NCBI RefSeq assembly: GCF_036226745.1
Contig: NZ_CP109013.1
Location: forward strand, 1,054,001-1,118,000
Source: Streptomyces sp. NBC_00683
Lineage (GTDB): Bacteria; Actinomycetota; Actinomycetes; Streptomycetales; Streptomycetaceae
Length of the DNA: 64,000 bases
Direction: 5' to 3'
The translations under genes and the position numbers were made by a program. Below are positions 43,599 through 52,680 of the stretch, in pieces. The notes under the pieces were generated by a model. That model did not search any database. It worked only from the letters and a program-made list of their open reading frames with translations, and was not told the origin of the DNA. The first letter of the stretch is position 1, and each line of letters opens with the position of its first letter.

Positions 43599-43612
43599 TT
43601 GAACACGTTCAA
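43599..43612. promoter_or_regulatory. Operator O2 of the YndJ operon
   Basis: TTGAAC-AC-GTTCAA, perfect 6-bp arms, centred 43 bp (about four helical turns) from O1 and just downstream of the predicted transcription start. Such TTGAAC/GTTCAA palindromes are typical of TetR-family repressors; no regulator gene is adjacent. Confidence 0.6.
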
Positions 43613-43639
43613 CGTGGCGTGAAGTCGGGGGTGGGCGCG

Positions 43640-44473
43640 ATGTCCGTGCTGGTCGGTCTCATCGTGATGCTGGGCATGCTGGTGATCGTGCCGGCGGGCC
43701 TGAGGCTCGTCGGAGACCCGGCATTCGACCGGATGCGGCGGCTGTGGCCGCTCTTCGCGGTGCCCGGCGCCGTGGCCCTGTGGCTGCCGCGCGGAGCCAC
43801 CGCCACCGCACTCGCCTGCTGCTACGCCCTGGGCGCGCTGCTCCTCGCGGCGCACGCCCCGTGGCGCCTGGCCCGCACCCGCAGCATCCGCCCCGCGGAG
43901 ATCGCCCTGCTCACCGCACTGGTCACCCCGTCGGTCGCCGCACTCGCCCTGGTCGCGGAGCGTGCGGGCCACGAACTGTTCGGCTTCGGGCTCGGCATCC
44001 TGGCGCTGACCGTGCCGCACTTCCACTTCGCCGGCTTCGCCGCGGCCCTGGTCGCGGGTCTCGTCTGCCGGGGCGGTGACGGGCCGGCCGGCCGCTTCGC
44101 CGCCCTGAGTGTGCCCCTGGGAACCCTGCTCGTCCTCGTCGGCTACTTCGTCGGCGACTGGGCGGAGCTGGCCGGCGCCGCGGTGCTGACCGCCGGGATG
44201 TGGACGGTCGCCCTTCTGACATGGCGCACCGCTCGCGACGGCCGGGACCGCGCCACCCGCGTCCTACTCGCCACCTCGGCCGCCGTACTCGTGGCGACCA
44301 TGGTCCTCGCGCTGAGCTGGGCGCTCGGCGAGGCCACGGGACTGCCCCACCCCACCCTGACGTGGATGGCCGCCACCCATGGACTGGGCAACGCACTGGG
44401 CTTCGCCCTCTGCTCGCTGCTCGCCTGGCGCCGCATCCAGGACCGCACCCACCCGGAAGGCAGGACCGCATGA
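43640..44473 (+). CDS. YndJ family membrane protein
   Basis: A 277-aa integral membrane protein with about eight or nine hydrophobic helices (VLVGLIVMLGMLVIVPAGL, WPLFAVPGAVALWL, LLTALVTPSVAALALVA, LGILALTVPHFHFAGFAAALVAG and others). TVPHFHFAGF and LTWMAATHGLGNALGF are the conserved His-containing elements of the YndJ family. Function unknown. ATG MSVLVGL is chosen, with a GGGGGTGGG stretch upstream; a GTG 7 codons earlier lies too close to operator O2. First gene of a three-gene operon, overlapping the next gene by ATGA. Confidence 0.82.
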   Translation: MSVLVGLIVMLGMLVIVPAGLRLVGDPAFDRMRRLWPLFAVPGAVALWLPRGATATALACCYALGALLLAAHAPWRLARTRSIRPAEIALLTALVTPSVAALALVAERAGHELFGFGLGILALTVPHFHFAGFAAALVAGLVCRGGDGPAGRFAALSVPLGTLLVLVGYFVGDWAELAGAAVLTAGMWTVALLTWRTARDGRDRATRVLLATSAAVLVATMVLALSWALGEATGLPHPTLTWMAATHGLGNALGFALCSLLAWRRIQDRTHPEGRTA

Positions 44474-44982
44474 CCACTCTGACGTACCCCGAGGTCGGAG
44501 CCACCCGCCTGGGACCGCTCCCGCAGGGCTACCACCACCTGCACCACCGGACCGCCGTGGGCCGCGGCACGGCCGACTTCGAGGCCGCGGGCGCCGCCGT
44601 CACCGAGTGGCGGATGCACCGCGGGGCCGGAACCCGGGTGAACGCCTCCGCCGAGCGGGCGGCCGCAGGAGACCGCGTCGCGATGTCGCTGGGCATAGGG
44701 CCCTTCCGCGTGACCGCGCACTGCGAGGTCGTCTGGACCGCGTACGAGCAGGGGCGCATCGGCTTCGGCTACGGCACCACGGCCCGTCACCCGGAACGGG
44801 GCGAGGAGTGCTTCGTGGTGGATCTGGCGGACGACGGGACGGTGTGGTTCACCGTCATGGCCTTCTCGCGACCCGCCTCCTGGTACGCCCGGCTCGCCGG
44901 GCCCCTCGTGCCGGTGTTCCAGCGGCTGTACGCGCGCCGGCTGGGCAACACGCTGCGCCGGAGCGTGCTCGCGGGCCGATGA
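44470..44982 (+). CDS. DUF1990 family protein
   Basis: A 170-aa protein matching the DUF1990 layout: LTYPEVGATR start, GYHHLHHRTAVGRGTADFEAAGAAVTEWRMHRGAG, ALGIGPF-like SLGIGPFRVTAHCEVVW, IGFGYGTTARHPERGEECFVVDLADDGTVWFTVMAFSRPASWYARLAGPL. No transmembrane helices. Plant and bacterial homologues are uncharacterised; the fold may bind lipid-like ligands (inference). Coupled to YndJ and 16 bp from the lipase maturation factor gene. Confidence 0.88.
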   Translation: MTTLTYPEVGATRLGPLPQGYHHLHHRTAVGRGTADFEAAGAAVTEWRMHRGAGTRVNASAERAAAGDRVAMSLGIGPFRVTAHCEVVWTAYEQGRIGFGYGTTARHPERGEECFVVDLADDGTVWFTVMAFSRPASWYARLAGPLVPVFQRLYARRLGNTLRRSVLAGR

Positions 44983-44998
44983 GCCGATACTGGAAGCG

Positions 44999-46435
44999 AT
45001 GGAGTGGTTCACCGCAGACGGGTACTGGCTCAGCCGGCTGGTCTTCCAGCGGGCCCTCGCCGCCGTCTACCTGGTCGCCTTCCTGTCGGCAGTCCTCCAG
45101 TTCCGGGCGCTGATCGGGGCACGGGGCATGCTCCCCGTGCCCGAGCTGCTGCGGCGCACTCCCTGGCGGGCCGCGCCCGGCCTGTTCCGCCTCCACTACT
45201 CCGACCGCTTCTTCGCGCTCGTCTGCTGGACGGGCTGCGCGGTCTCCCTCGCTCTCCTCGCGGGTCTGGACGGGTTCCTTCCGCTGTGGACCGCCATGGT
45301 CCTGTGGGCGGTGCCCTGGGTCCTGTACCTGTCGATCGTCCAGGTCGGGCAGGTCTGGTACGGCTTCGGATGGGAGTCGCTCCTGCTGGAGACGGGCTTC
45401 CTCGCGGTGTTCCTCGGGAACGCGGATCATGCGGCCCCCATCCTGCTGCTGTGGCTGCTGCGCTGGCTGCTCTTCCGGGTGGAGTTCGGCGCCGGCCTCA
45501 TCAAGATCCGGGGCGACGCGTGCTGGCGACGTCTGACCTGTCTGGACTTCCACCACGAGACGCAGCCGATGCCGGGACCGCTGAGCTGGTTCTTCCACCA
45601 CTTGCCGAAGCCCGCCCACCGGGTCGAGGTGGCCGCCAACCATGTCACCCAGCTCGTGGTGCCCTTCCTGCTGTTCACCCCGCAGCCCGTGGCGAGCATC
45701 GCCGCGGGCCTGATGGTGGTCACCCAGCTGTGGCTGGTCCTGTCGGGGAACTTCGCCTGGCTGAACTGGATGACGATCACCCTCGCCCTCGCCGCGATCG
45801 ACTGGTCCCCGGTCGCGGGCCCGCCGCCCGAGCAGTCCGCGCCACCCCTCTGGTACGAGATCGTGGTCATGGCGGTGACGGCCCTCGTCCTGGTGCTCAG
45901 CTACCGTCCGGCACGCAATCTCCTCTCCCGCCGCCAGGTCATGAACCGGTCCTTCGACCCGCTCCACCTGGTCAACACCTACGGAGCGTTCGGGAGCATC
46001 AGCAGGATGCGGCTGGAGGTCGTGGTCGAGGGGACCGACGAGGCGGTGATCCACGAAGGCACCCACTGGCAGGAGTACGGCTTCCGCGGGAAGCCGGGCG
46101 ACCCGCACCGGATGCCACGCCAGTTCGCCCCGTACCATCTGCGCCTCGACTGGATGATGTGGTTCGCCGCGCTCTCCCCCGCGTACGCCCGGTCCTGGTT
46201 CGGGCCGTTCGTCGAGCGGCTGCTGCAGGGCGACCGGGACACCCTGCGGCTGCTGCGCCACAACCCCTTCCCCGGCACCCCGCCCGCGCATGTGCGCGCC
46301 CGGGTCTTCCACTACCGGTACACGGACCTGCGGGAGTTGCGCGCCACCGGATGCTGGTGGCACCGGACCTACGTACGGGACTTCATGCGGCCGGTGGCCA
46401 GACCCGTACCGCTCCGGCCCCGGGGGCGGACATGA
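44999..46435 (+). CDS. Lipase maturation factor family protein
   Basis: A 478-aa membrane protein of the LMF1/2 family. Several N-terminal helices (LAAVYLVAFLSAVLQFRAL, LVCWTGCAVSLALLAGL, LWTAMVLWAVPWVLYLSIV, and others) flank the hallmark YGFGWESLLLETGFLAVFL, LRWLLFRVEFGAGLIKIRGD and FHHETQPMPGPLSWFFHHLP; the C-terminal half is a soluble domain (RPARNLLSRRQVMNRSFDPLHLVNTYGAFGSI, YGFRGKPGDPHRMPRQFAPYHLRLDW). In vertebrates LMF1 matures lipases; bacterial members are uncharacterised. Last gene of the operon, followed by a terminator. Confidence 0.92.
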   Translation: MEWFTADGYWLSRLVFQRALAAVYLVAFLSAVLQFRALIGARGMLPVPELLRRTPWRAAPGLFRLHYSDRFFALVCWTGCAVSLALLAGLDGFLPLWTAMVLWAVPWVLYLSIVQVGQVWYGFGWESLLLETGFLAVFLGNADHAAPILLLWLLRWLLFRVEFGAGLIKIRGDACWRRLTCLDFHHETQPMPGPLSWFFHHLPKPAHRVEVAANHVTQLVVPFLLFTPQPVASIAAGLMVVTQLWLVLSGNFAWLNWMTITLALAAIDWSPVAGPPPEQSAPPLWYEIVVMAVTALVLVLSYRPARNLLSRRQVMNRSFDPLHLVNTYGAFGSISRMRLEVVVEGTDEAVIHEGTHWQEYGFRGKPGDPHRMPRQFAPYHLRLDWMMWFAALSPAYARSWFGPFVERLLQGDRDTLRLLRHNPFPGTPPAHVRARVFHYRYTDLRELRATGCWWHRTYVRDFMRPVARPVPLRPRGRT

Positions 46436-46440
46436 GAATG

Positions 46441-46476
46441 CCCCGGCCCCCGCGGATTCGGATGCGGGGTCCGGGG
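46441..46476 (+). terminator. Terminator of the YndJ-DUF1990-LMF operon
   Basis: CCCCGGCCCCCGC / GCGGGGTCCGGGG, 13-bp arms with one mismatch and a 10-nt loop, starting 6 nt after the stop. Confidence 0.65.
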
Positions 46477-46508
46477 CTCAGCTCTGTACGACGGTGTGGC
46501 GCGAGCGG

Positions 46509-46670
46509 TCAGTCGATGCCGGGCAGGATGTGCGGCTCGGCGAGATCGTCCTCGTAACCGGCCAGCCGGATCGGCGCCGACCTGGCCCAGACCTCGATGT
46601 TCCGGAGCTTCTCGGGCCGATGGGCCCGCGCTCCGGTCCGTTCGGCCGGGCGCTGCTCGCTCTTCGTCAT
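46509..46670 (-). CDS. Small protein of 53 residues
   Basis: A short frame encoding MTKSEQRPAERTGARAHRPE then KLRNIEVWARSAPIRLAGYE and DDLAEPHILPGID. The C-terminal 30 residues, with a WARSAP element and an acidic DDLAEPH tail, look like a conserved mini-protein rather than random GC-rich translation. It has weak ribosome-binding sequence. It lies alone between the LMF operon terminator and an otherwise empty region. No function can be assigned. Confidence 0.45.
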   Translation of the reverse strand: MTKSEQRPAERTGARAHRPEKLRNIEVWARSAPIRLAGYEDDLAEPHILPGID

Positions 46671-46997
46671 TTCAGGTGTCACCGCGGACTCCTTTGTGTC
46701 GCGTAACCCCGGGCGGTGGCGACGCTGCGGTGTGAGAACCGTGTATCGACCGCCCTCTGCGGGGCAGGGGCAGAAACAGTTCGGTCGCGGTGGCGCCGGT
46801 ACGGGGCGGGACGGCGGCCTGCTTACAGACCTGTCCCAGGACGGCCGAGGAAGTTTTGTGGATCCCTTGGTGGCGTCCGTTCAATTCAGAGTAACCAAAT
46901 GAGCGCGATCCCGCTCGACAGAACGTGTGGCCTGGGTCACTTTCAGCCAACGGGGGTCACCACTTGTTCCCCAGGAATCACACAGCGGGACAAAAGC
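46671..46997. other. Gene-poor region with low-complexity and promoter-like DNA
   Basis: The interval between the 53-residue frame and the SDR terminator has no supported gene. It contains AT-richer patches (TTCAATTCAGAGTAACC, near 46880) and an open frame beginning MSAIPLDRT that runs through the downstream terminator hairpin and is therefore unlikely to be real. Confidence 0.4.
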
Positions 46998-47027
46998 GGC
47001 GGCGGCCCACGGGTGTGGGCCGCCGCC
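46998..47027 (-). terminator. Terminator of the zinc-ribbon SDR gene
   Basis: GGCGGCGGCCCAC / GTGGGCCGCCGCC, perfect 13-bp stem with a 4-nt loop (GGGT), 45 nt past the stop. Confidence 0.75.
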
Positions 47028-47071
47028 GTTCTCGCTGTCCTGCCTGTTCGGTGCGCGGAGGATGGGTGAGG

Positions 47072-48559
47072 TCACCAGCCCGCGGGCGCGTAATCCTTCA
47101 GGAAGCAGCCGTAGAGCTCCTCGCCCTCTTCGCCGCGCACGATCGGGTCGTAGACCCGGGCGGCGCCGTCGATGAGGTCGAGCGGGGCGTGGAAGCCCTC
47201 CTCGGCGAGGCGGATCTTGTCGGGGTGCGGGCGCTCGTCGGTGATCCAGCCCGTGTCGACAGCCGTCATGAGGATGCGGTCCTTCTCGAACATCTCCTGG
47301 GCGCTGGTGCGCGTGAGCATGTTCAGAGCGGCCTTGGCCATGTTGGTGTGCGGGTGGCCCGCCCCCTTGTACCCACGGCTGAAGACGCCCTCCATCGCGG
47401 ACACGTTCACCACGTAGGCGCGCTTCGTCGCCGCGGCCATCGCCGGGCGGAGCCGGCTGATCAGGATGAAGGGCGCCGTCGAGTTGCAGAGCTGGACCTC
47501 GAGGAGCTCGATCGGCTCGACCTCCTCGACCGTCTGGATCCAGCTGTTGGTGTCGTGCAGGTCGGGCACGAGGCCGCCCGCGTCGATCGCCGTGCCCGCG
47601 GCGATGCGGGCGGGCGAGGCGGATCCGGTGACCAGGGCGAGATCGGTGACGTCCTGGGCGCTCAGACCCTCGCCCTGCTTGCGGGCGGCGGGGAGCGCGG
47701 CGACGCGGTCGACCGTGCCGCTGCCGAAGGTGCCGATGACCTGCGCCGCGGGGAGCTCGCCCGCGGGCAGCGGGGCGGACTCGGCACTCAGCAGCTCGCT
47801 GTAGGCCTGCGGGGAGCGGCGCACCGTCTGCGCGGCGTTGTTGATCAGGATGTCCAGGGGGCCCTCGGCGGCGACGGAGTCGGCGAGGGCGACGACCTGC
47901 GCCGGGTCGCGCAGGTCGATCCCGACGATCTTCAGCCGGTGGATCCACTCGTCGCTGTCCGGCATCGCCTTGAAGCGGCGGATCGCGTCGTTGGGGAAGC
48001 GGGTGGTGATGGTGGTGTGGGCGCCGTCGCGCAGCAGCCGCAGCGCGATGTACATGCCGATCTTGGCCCGGCCGCCGGTGAGCAGCGCCCGGCGCCCGGT
48101 GAGGTCGGTACGGGCGTCGCGCCGGGCCCGGTTCTCCGCGGCGCACTTCTGGCAGAGCTGGTGGTAGAAGGCGTCCACCTCGACGTACCGGGTCTTGCAG
48201 ATGTAGCAGGACCTGGGGCGCTGCAGTATGCCCGCGATCTCGGCCGTGGCCGAGGACGACGGGAGCACGCCCTGCGTCTCGTCGTCGATGCGCTCGGCGG
48301 AGCCGGTCGCGGTGGCCTCGGTGACGGCCTTGTCGTGCGCGGTCTTGGCGGCCCGGCGCTCCTGGCGCCGGCGCTGCTTCACCGTCCGGTAGATACCGGC
48401 GGTGGCCCGGCGTACGGCGATGGCGTCCGGGTGGTCGACCTCGATGGTGTCCAGCTCGTCGAGCACACTCAGGCAGACGGCCAGCCGCTCCGGGTCGATA
48501 CCGGGACCGAACTCGTCGATACCGGGAGCGAACTCCTGGCTGTCCTGTGTCACCGTCAT
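47072..48559 (-). CDS. Zinc-ribbon short-chain dehydrogenase-like protein lacking the catalytic Tyr
   Basis: A 495-aa protein. Residues 1-110: helical region with a basic KQRRRQERRAAK stretch; 118-139: CxxC...CxxC zinc ribbon (C118, C121, C136, C139); from about 155 an SDR Rossmann domain with TGGRAKIG (TGxxxGxG), LDILINNAAQTVRRS (NNAA) and VVNVSAMEG. The classical YxxxK is HTNMAKAALN: Lys is kept but the Tyr position is Thr. The C-terminus includes DTGWITDERPHP. Probably NAD(P)-binding with changed or no redox activity. Start MTVTQDS rather than MTSNRGT. Confidence 0.82.
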   Translation of the reverse strand: MTVTQDSQEFAPGIDEFGPGIDPERLAVCLSVLDELDTIEVDHPDAIAVRRATAGIYRTVKQRRRQERRAAKTAHDKAVTEATATGSAERIDDETQGVLPSSSATAEIAGILQRPRSCYICKTRYVEVDAFYHQLCQKCAAENRARRDARTDLTGRRALLTGGRAKIGMYIALRLLRDGAHTTITTRFPNDAIRRFKAMPDSDEWIHRLKIVGIDLRDPAQVVALADSVAAEGPLDILINNAAQTVRRSPQAYSELLSAESAPLPAGELPAAQVIGTFGSGTVDRVAALPAARKQGEGLSAQDVTDLALVTGSASPARIAAGTAIDAGGLVPDLHDTNSWIQTVEEVEPIELLEVQLCNSTAPFILISRLRPAMAAATKRAYVVNVSAMEGVFSRGYKGAGHPHTNMAKAALNMLTRTSAQEMFEKDRILMTAVDTGWITDERPHPDKIRLAEEGFHAPLDLIDGAARVYDPIVRGEEGEELYGCFLKDYAPAGW

Positions 48560-48718
48560 TGCCGTTCCTCTGTTACTCGTCACTCGCGCCGCTGCCGGGC
48601 TTCGGTGGGGAGGAGGTCCGGCCGGGAGCCGGCGGGGGCCGGCGCGCTACGGGCCGAATGCCCCGGTCAAGTCTGCCATGAGTCGGGCGCTGCTCCGTTC
48701 GGGTCGGCAACCCCCTCT

Positions 48719-50176
48719 CTACTGCTCCTCGACGGAGAGCGGGGTGGCGATGTCCTCGAGGGACTTCTGCGCGGCGGGGACCGCGAAGAAGAGCGCGACC
48801 AGGCCGGCGGCCACCATCAGACCGGCGCCGATGGAGAAGGCCAGGGCCGTGTCGCTGACCACGCCGCTGGACGTGAGCTCCGCGAAGACCAAGGGCCCCG
48901 TGATGCCGCCGGCCGCCGTGCCCACGGCGTAGAAGAAGGCGATGGCCATGGCCCTCGTCTCCATCGGGAAGACCTCGCTGACGGTCAGGTAGGCGGAGCT
49001 GGCTCCCGCGGAGGCGAAGAAGAGGACCAGGCACCAGCAGCCGGTCATGGTGGCGGCGTTGAGCCAGCCCGCGCTGAAGAGCCAGGCGGTGGCGAAGAGC
49101 AGCACCCCGGAGAGGATGTAGGTGCCCGCGATCATCGGCTTGCGCCCCAACGTGTCGAAGAGCCGGCCGAGGAAGAGCGGTCCCAGGAAGTTGCAGAACG
49201 CGATGACGGCGAAGTAGTAGCCGGTGGACCCGCTGGAGACGTCGAAGAACGTCACCAGGATCGAGCCGAATCCGAAGGTGATGGCGTTGTAGAGGAAGGC
49301 CTGCCCGATGAAGAGTGCCAGCCCGAGAACCGCTCGCTTGGGGTAGGAGCGGAAGACGGTGCGGGCGATCAGGCCGAACCCGACGCCCTTTCGCTGGCGC
49401 ACGGTGATCGTCCGGTCGGCGCGCGGCAGAGGGCGGCCGGTCTCCTTCTCGACCTCCCGCTCCACCCCGTCGACGAGCCGTTCGGCCTCCTCGTCGTGCC
49501 CGTGGATGAACATCCAGCGGGGGCTCTCCGGTACGTGGCGGCGCACCAGGAGGATGACGAGCCCGAGGACCACGCCCAGCGCGAAGGTGAGCCGCCAGCC
49601 GATGTCCTTGGGGAAGATGTCGGTGTTCAGCGCGACGACGGAGAGCAGGGAGCCCGCCACGGCCCCGAGCCAGAAGCTGCCGTTGATGATGAGGTCGGCG
49701 CGGCCCCGGTACTTGCTGGGGATCAGCTCGTCGATGGCCGAGTTGATCGCCGCGTACTCCCCGCCGATTCCGAAGCCGGTCAGGAACCGGAAGAGGAAGA
49801 ACCACCACGCGGAGAAGGAGATCGCGGTGAGCGCGGTGGCGCCCAGGTAGACGGCGAGAGTGATCATGAAGAGCTTCTTGCGCCCGAAGCGGTCGGTCAG
49901 CCACCCGAAGACCAGCGCACCGGAGCAGGCGCCCGCCACGTACAGTGCGGCGGCGATGCCGGTGACCTGGGCATCGGTGATGGCCAGTCCGCTGCCGTCC
50001 TCGGACAGCCGGCTGGCGATGTTGCCGACGACCGTGACCTCGAGACCGTCGAGGATCCAGACGGTCCCGAGGCCGATCACGATCATCCAGTGCCAGCGCG
50101 ACCAGGGGAGCCGGTCCAGCCTGGCCGGGATCCTTGTCGTGACGGTCGTCCCACCAGCCGTGCCGGTGTCGCTCAT
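48719..50176 (-). CDS. MFS transporter, sugar-porter/aromatic-acid type
   Basis: A 485-aa major facilitator with 12 predicted helices. [19 protein letters not shown] between helices 2-3 and [17 protein letters not shown] between helices 8-9 are MFS motif A repeats; [25 protein letters not shown] and [15 protein letters not shown] are sugar-porter/metabolite:H+ symporter landmarks. Start [12 protein letters not shown] is favoured by GAGGAGGGGCC just upstream. Substrate unknown. Divergent from the sigma factor gene. Confidence 0.9.
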   Translation of the reverse strand: MSDTGTAGGTTVTTRIPARLDRLPWSRWHWMIVIGLGTVWILDGLEVTVVGNIASRLSEDGSGLAITDAQVTGIAAALYVAGACSGALVFGWLTDRFGRKKLFMITLAVYLGATALTAISFSAWWFFLFRFLTGFGIGGEYAAINSAIDELIPSKYRGRADLIINGSFWLGAVAGSLLSVVALNTDIFPKDIGWRLTFALGVVLGLVILLVRRHVPESPRWMFIHGHDEEAERLVDGVEREVEKETGRPLPRADRTITVRQRKGVGFGLIARTVFRSYPKRAVLGLALFIGQAFLYNAITFGFGSILVTFFDVSSGSTGYYFAVIAFCNFLGPLFLGRLFDTLGRKPMIAGTYILSGVLLFATAWLFSAGWLNAATMTGCWCLVLFFASAGASSAYLTVSEVFPMETRAMAIAFFYAVGTAAGGITGPLVFAELTSSGVVSDTALAFSIGAGLMVAAGLVALFFAVPAAQKSLEDIATPLSVEEQ

Positions 50177-50410
50177 GGGCCCCTCCTCTGTCTCCGGAAC
50201 ACCACAGGTGCCCGGAATGAGGCGTGGCTCACACATCGGTTCAGGATGCATTTGCGAAATCTCCCTGAAATGGCACATATCGGCACACCTGATGCCGGTA
50301 TTCACCTCGGCCCGCAGCCGACGGGGAAGAATCTCGGAACTCGGTGGCATCAATTCCGAATACCGGGGCATGCGACCGTCACCACACCGGATCCAGGGGA
50401 GGGCGACACC

Positions 50411-51307
50411 ATGACGGCCATGTCAGTGCGAACCACCGAGGCAGTCGGCACAGCCGCGGCGCAGTACGACGAGGCCGGCACGGGATTCGAGGGGTCCTCG
50501 CTGCCGCAGATCAAGGACACGGGAAAGGTCGCGCCCCAGGACGCGCGGGCCATGTCGAAGATCTTCTTCGACCGGCTCCAGGTCCTCGAGGAAGGCACCC
50601 ACGAGTACCAGTACGCGCGCAACACGCTGATCGAGATGAATCTCTCGCTGGTGCGCTTCGCCGCCTCGCGGTTCCGCAACCGGGGCGGGGACGACACCGA
50701 GGACATCATCCAGGTGGGCACGATCGGCCTGATCAAGGCGATCGACCGGTTCGACCTCTCGCGCGAGGTCGAGTTCGCCACATTCGCGGTGCCGTACATC
50801 GTCGGTGAGATCAAGCGGTTCTTCCGCGACACGACCTGGTCGGTCCACGTCCCGCGCCGGCTCCAGGAGCTGCGCGTCGAGCTCGCCAAGGCCAAGGAGC
50901 ACCTGTCCGCCGAGCTCGACCGCGACCCCACGGTGCGGGAGCTCGCCGCTCATCTGGATCTCCCCGAGGAGGAGATCATCGAGGGGCTGGTCGCGGCGAA
51001 CGGCTACTCGGCGGGCTCGCTGGACACCCCGAGCGCCGACAGCGACTCCGGCAACGACCAGCGTTCGTACGCCGATCTCCTCGGTGAGGACGACCCCGCC
51101 ATGGAGAGTGTCGAGAATCTGCAGACGCTGGCCCCGCTGCTCGATCAGCTGGACGAGCGGGAGCGGAAGATCGTCCAGATGCGCTTCGGCCAGGAAATGA
51201 CGCAGTCCCAGATCGGTGCGGAGCTCGGCGTCTCCCAGATGCACGTGTCGCGCCTGCTCAGCAGGATCGTGCAGCGACTGCGTACGGGTATGTGCGTCGA
51301 GGCCTGA
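50411..51307 (+). CDS. SigB/SigF/SigG-family RNA polymerase sigma factor
   Basis: A 298-aa group III sigma factor. Region 2 (about 50-125: [56 protein letters not shown]), region 3 ([21 protein letters not shown], about 130-215) and region 4 ([41 protein letters not shown]). Such sigma factors are controlled by RsbW-like anti-sigma and RsbV-like anti-anti-sigma proteins. AGGGGAGGGCGACACC precedes the ATG. A very long same-frame extension upstream is not coding. A strong terminator follows. Confidence 0.92.
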   Translation: MTAMSVRTTEAVGTAAAQYDEAGTGFEGSSLPQIKDTGKVAPQDARAMSKIFFDRLQVLEEGTHEYQYARNTLIEMNLSLVRFAASRFRNRGGDDTEDIIQVGTIGLIKAIDRFDLSREVEFATFAVPYIVGEIKRFFRDTTWSVHVPRRLQELRVELAKAKEHLSAELDRDPTVRELAAHLDLPEEEIIEGLVAANGYSAGSLDTPSADSDSGNDQRSYADLLGEDDPAMESVENLQTLAPLLDQLDERERKIVQMRFGQEMTQSQIGAELGVSQMHVSRLLSRIVQRLRTGMCVEA

Positions 51308-51322
51308 AAAACGAGCACACTC

Positions 51323-51362
51323 TGTGACCGATGCCCGGCTGACCAGCCGGGCATCGGTCACA
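51323..51362 (+). terminator. Strong terminator after the sigma factor gene
   Basis: TGTGACCGATGCCCGGCTG / CAGCCGGGCATCGGTCACA, a perfect 19-bp stem separated by only 2 nt. It isolates the sigma gene from the phosphatase-kinase unit downstream. Confidence 0.75.
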
Positions 51363-51420
51363 TATGCTTCCAGGCGTTACGGCACGGGTCACTCCGTGCC
51401 GTCCGTCGAGGGGGTGGAGC

Positions 51421-52680
51421 GTGGCCGATCTGCCGCTGGGCACCTCTGCACGTGCGAAGGAGCCCACCGGGATCCCCGCACAGCAGGCCGTCACCATCGC
51501 CGCTGCGTCCATCTGGGACGCACGCGCGGCCGCGATTCTCCTGGTCGAGGACGACTCCGGGGACGCTCTGCTCGTCGAGGAGCTGCTGGCCGACAGTGAG
51601 CTGGACTCGTCGTTCACCTGGTGCAAGTCGCTGGCCGAGGCGCGGCTCTTCCTGCGGTCCTGCCGCACCCCTGTCTGTGTCCTGCTGGATCTGCATCTGC
51701 CCGATGTGCACGGTCTCGACGCCGTCAGGCAGCTCGTCGAGTCGGCACCGGATGCCGCCATCGTCGTCACAACGGGTCTGGCCGAGGCCGAGACCGGGCT
51801 GTCCGCCGTGGCGCACGGCGCCCAGGACTACCTCGTCAAGGGCAGGATCGATCCCGAGGCGCTGGGCCGCGCGGTCCGCTACGCACTCCAGCGCAAGCAG
51901 GCCGAGCGGTCGGCGTCCGCGATGCGGGCGAGCCAGTTGATAGCGCAGGAGAACGCCCGGCTGGAACGGGCGCTGCTGCCCATCCCGCTGCTGAGCGACG
52001 ACAGTTTCGGCGTGGCCGCACGCTACGAGGCAGGGCGCGCCCACGGGCTGCTGAGCGGCGACTTCTACGACGTGATCCAGACCGCCGACGGTGCGGTCCA
52101 CGCCGTGATCGGCGATGTGTCGGGGCACGGGGCCGCGGAGGCCGCACTGGGTGTCTGTCTTCGGGTGGCCTGGCGCACCGCCGTACTGACCGGGGTCACC
52201 CAGCTCGAGAAGATCGGGCTCCTGGAGCAGATACTCGTCGCCGAGCGGTCCGACCCCCATGTCTTCGCCACCGTCACCGCACTCGTCTTCCCGCCGGGCC
52301 GGGACCGGGTGCGGATCGCGCGGGCCGGTCATCCCGGCCTGCTGTTGCGTCGCGGTACGGACGTCAGCTGGGTGGAACCCCAGGTCGGCATGGCGTTGGG
52401 ACTCCTGCCCGGGGTCGGCCGCTGGACCGTCACGGAGCTGGACCTCTTCCCGGACAGCGAGCTCGTCCTGTTCACCGACGGCCTGTTCGAGGGACGCACG
52501 GGGCCGCAGTCCCGGCTCGGTGAGGAAGGGCTGCTGGCCATGGCCCGTCGCCACGGGGCCCTGCCGCCCCGGGCCTTCGTCGACGCCCTCGTCGCCGAGG
52601 CCACCCAGAGCGCCTCGCCGTACGGGGGGCTGGCCGACGATGTCGCCGTCCTGCATCTGGGCTGGCGAGCGGACTCGTGA
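51421..52680 (+). CDS. Receiver-PP2C (SpoIIE) response regulator
   Basis: A 419-aa protein: receiver domain (about 35-155, ILLVEDDSGDALLVEELL, phospho-site in VLLDLHLPDVHG, TTGLAE, HGAQDYLVKGRID), linker coiled coil (QRKQAERSASAMRASQ) and PP2C phosphatase (about 195-415, LLSGDFYDVIQ, GDVSGHGAAEAAL, GGLADDVAVLHL). A RsbU-like output controlled by phosphorylation. The GTG start follows GAGGGGGTGGAGC; an ATG 19 codons earlier falls next to the sigma terminator. Stop overlaps the kinase start, so the kinase is the likely phosphodonor. Confidence 0.88.
   Translation: MADLPLGTSARAKEPTGIPAQQAVTIAAASIWDARAAAILLVEDDSGDALLVEELLADSELDSSFTWCKSLAEARLFLRSCRTPVCVLLDLHLPDVHGLDAVRQLVESAPDAAIVVTTGLAEAETGLSAVAHGAQDYLVKGRIDPEALGRAVRYALQRKQAERSASAMRASQLIAQENARLERALLPIPLLSDDSFGVAARYEAGRAHGLLSGDFYDVIQTADGAVHAVIGDVSGHGAAEAALGVCLRVAWRTAVLTGVTQLEKIGLLEQILVAERSDPHVFATVTALVFPPGRDRVRIARAGHPGLLLRRGTDVSWVEPQVGMALGLLPGVGRWTVTELDLFPDSELVLFTDGLFEGRTGPQSRLGEEGLLAMARRHGALPPRAFVDALVAEATQSASPYGGLADDVAVLHLGWRADS

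Noticed and set aside
46899..47069. Frame beginning MSAIPLDRT
   Set aside because: It translates straight through the 13-bp terminator hairpin of the SDR gene.
46925..50410. Very long plus-strand open frame running into the sigma factor gene
   Set aside because: It is antisense to the SDR and MFS genes. The translation lacks domain features until the sigma start, so it reflects GC-rich codon bias.
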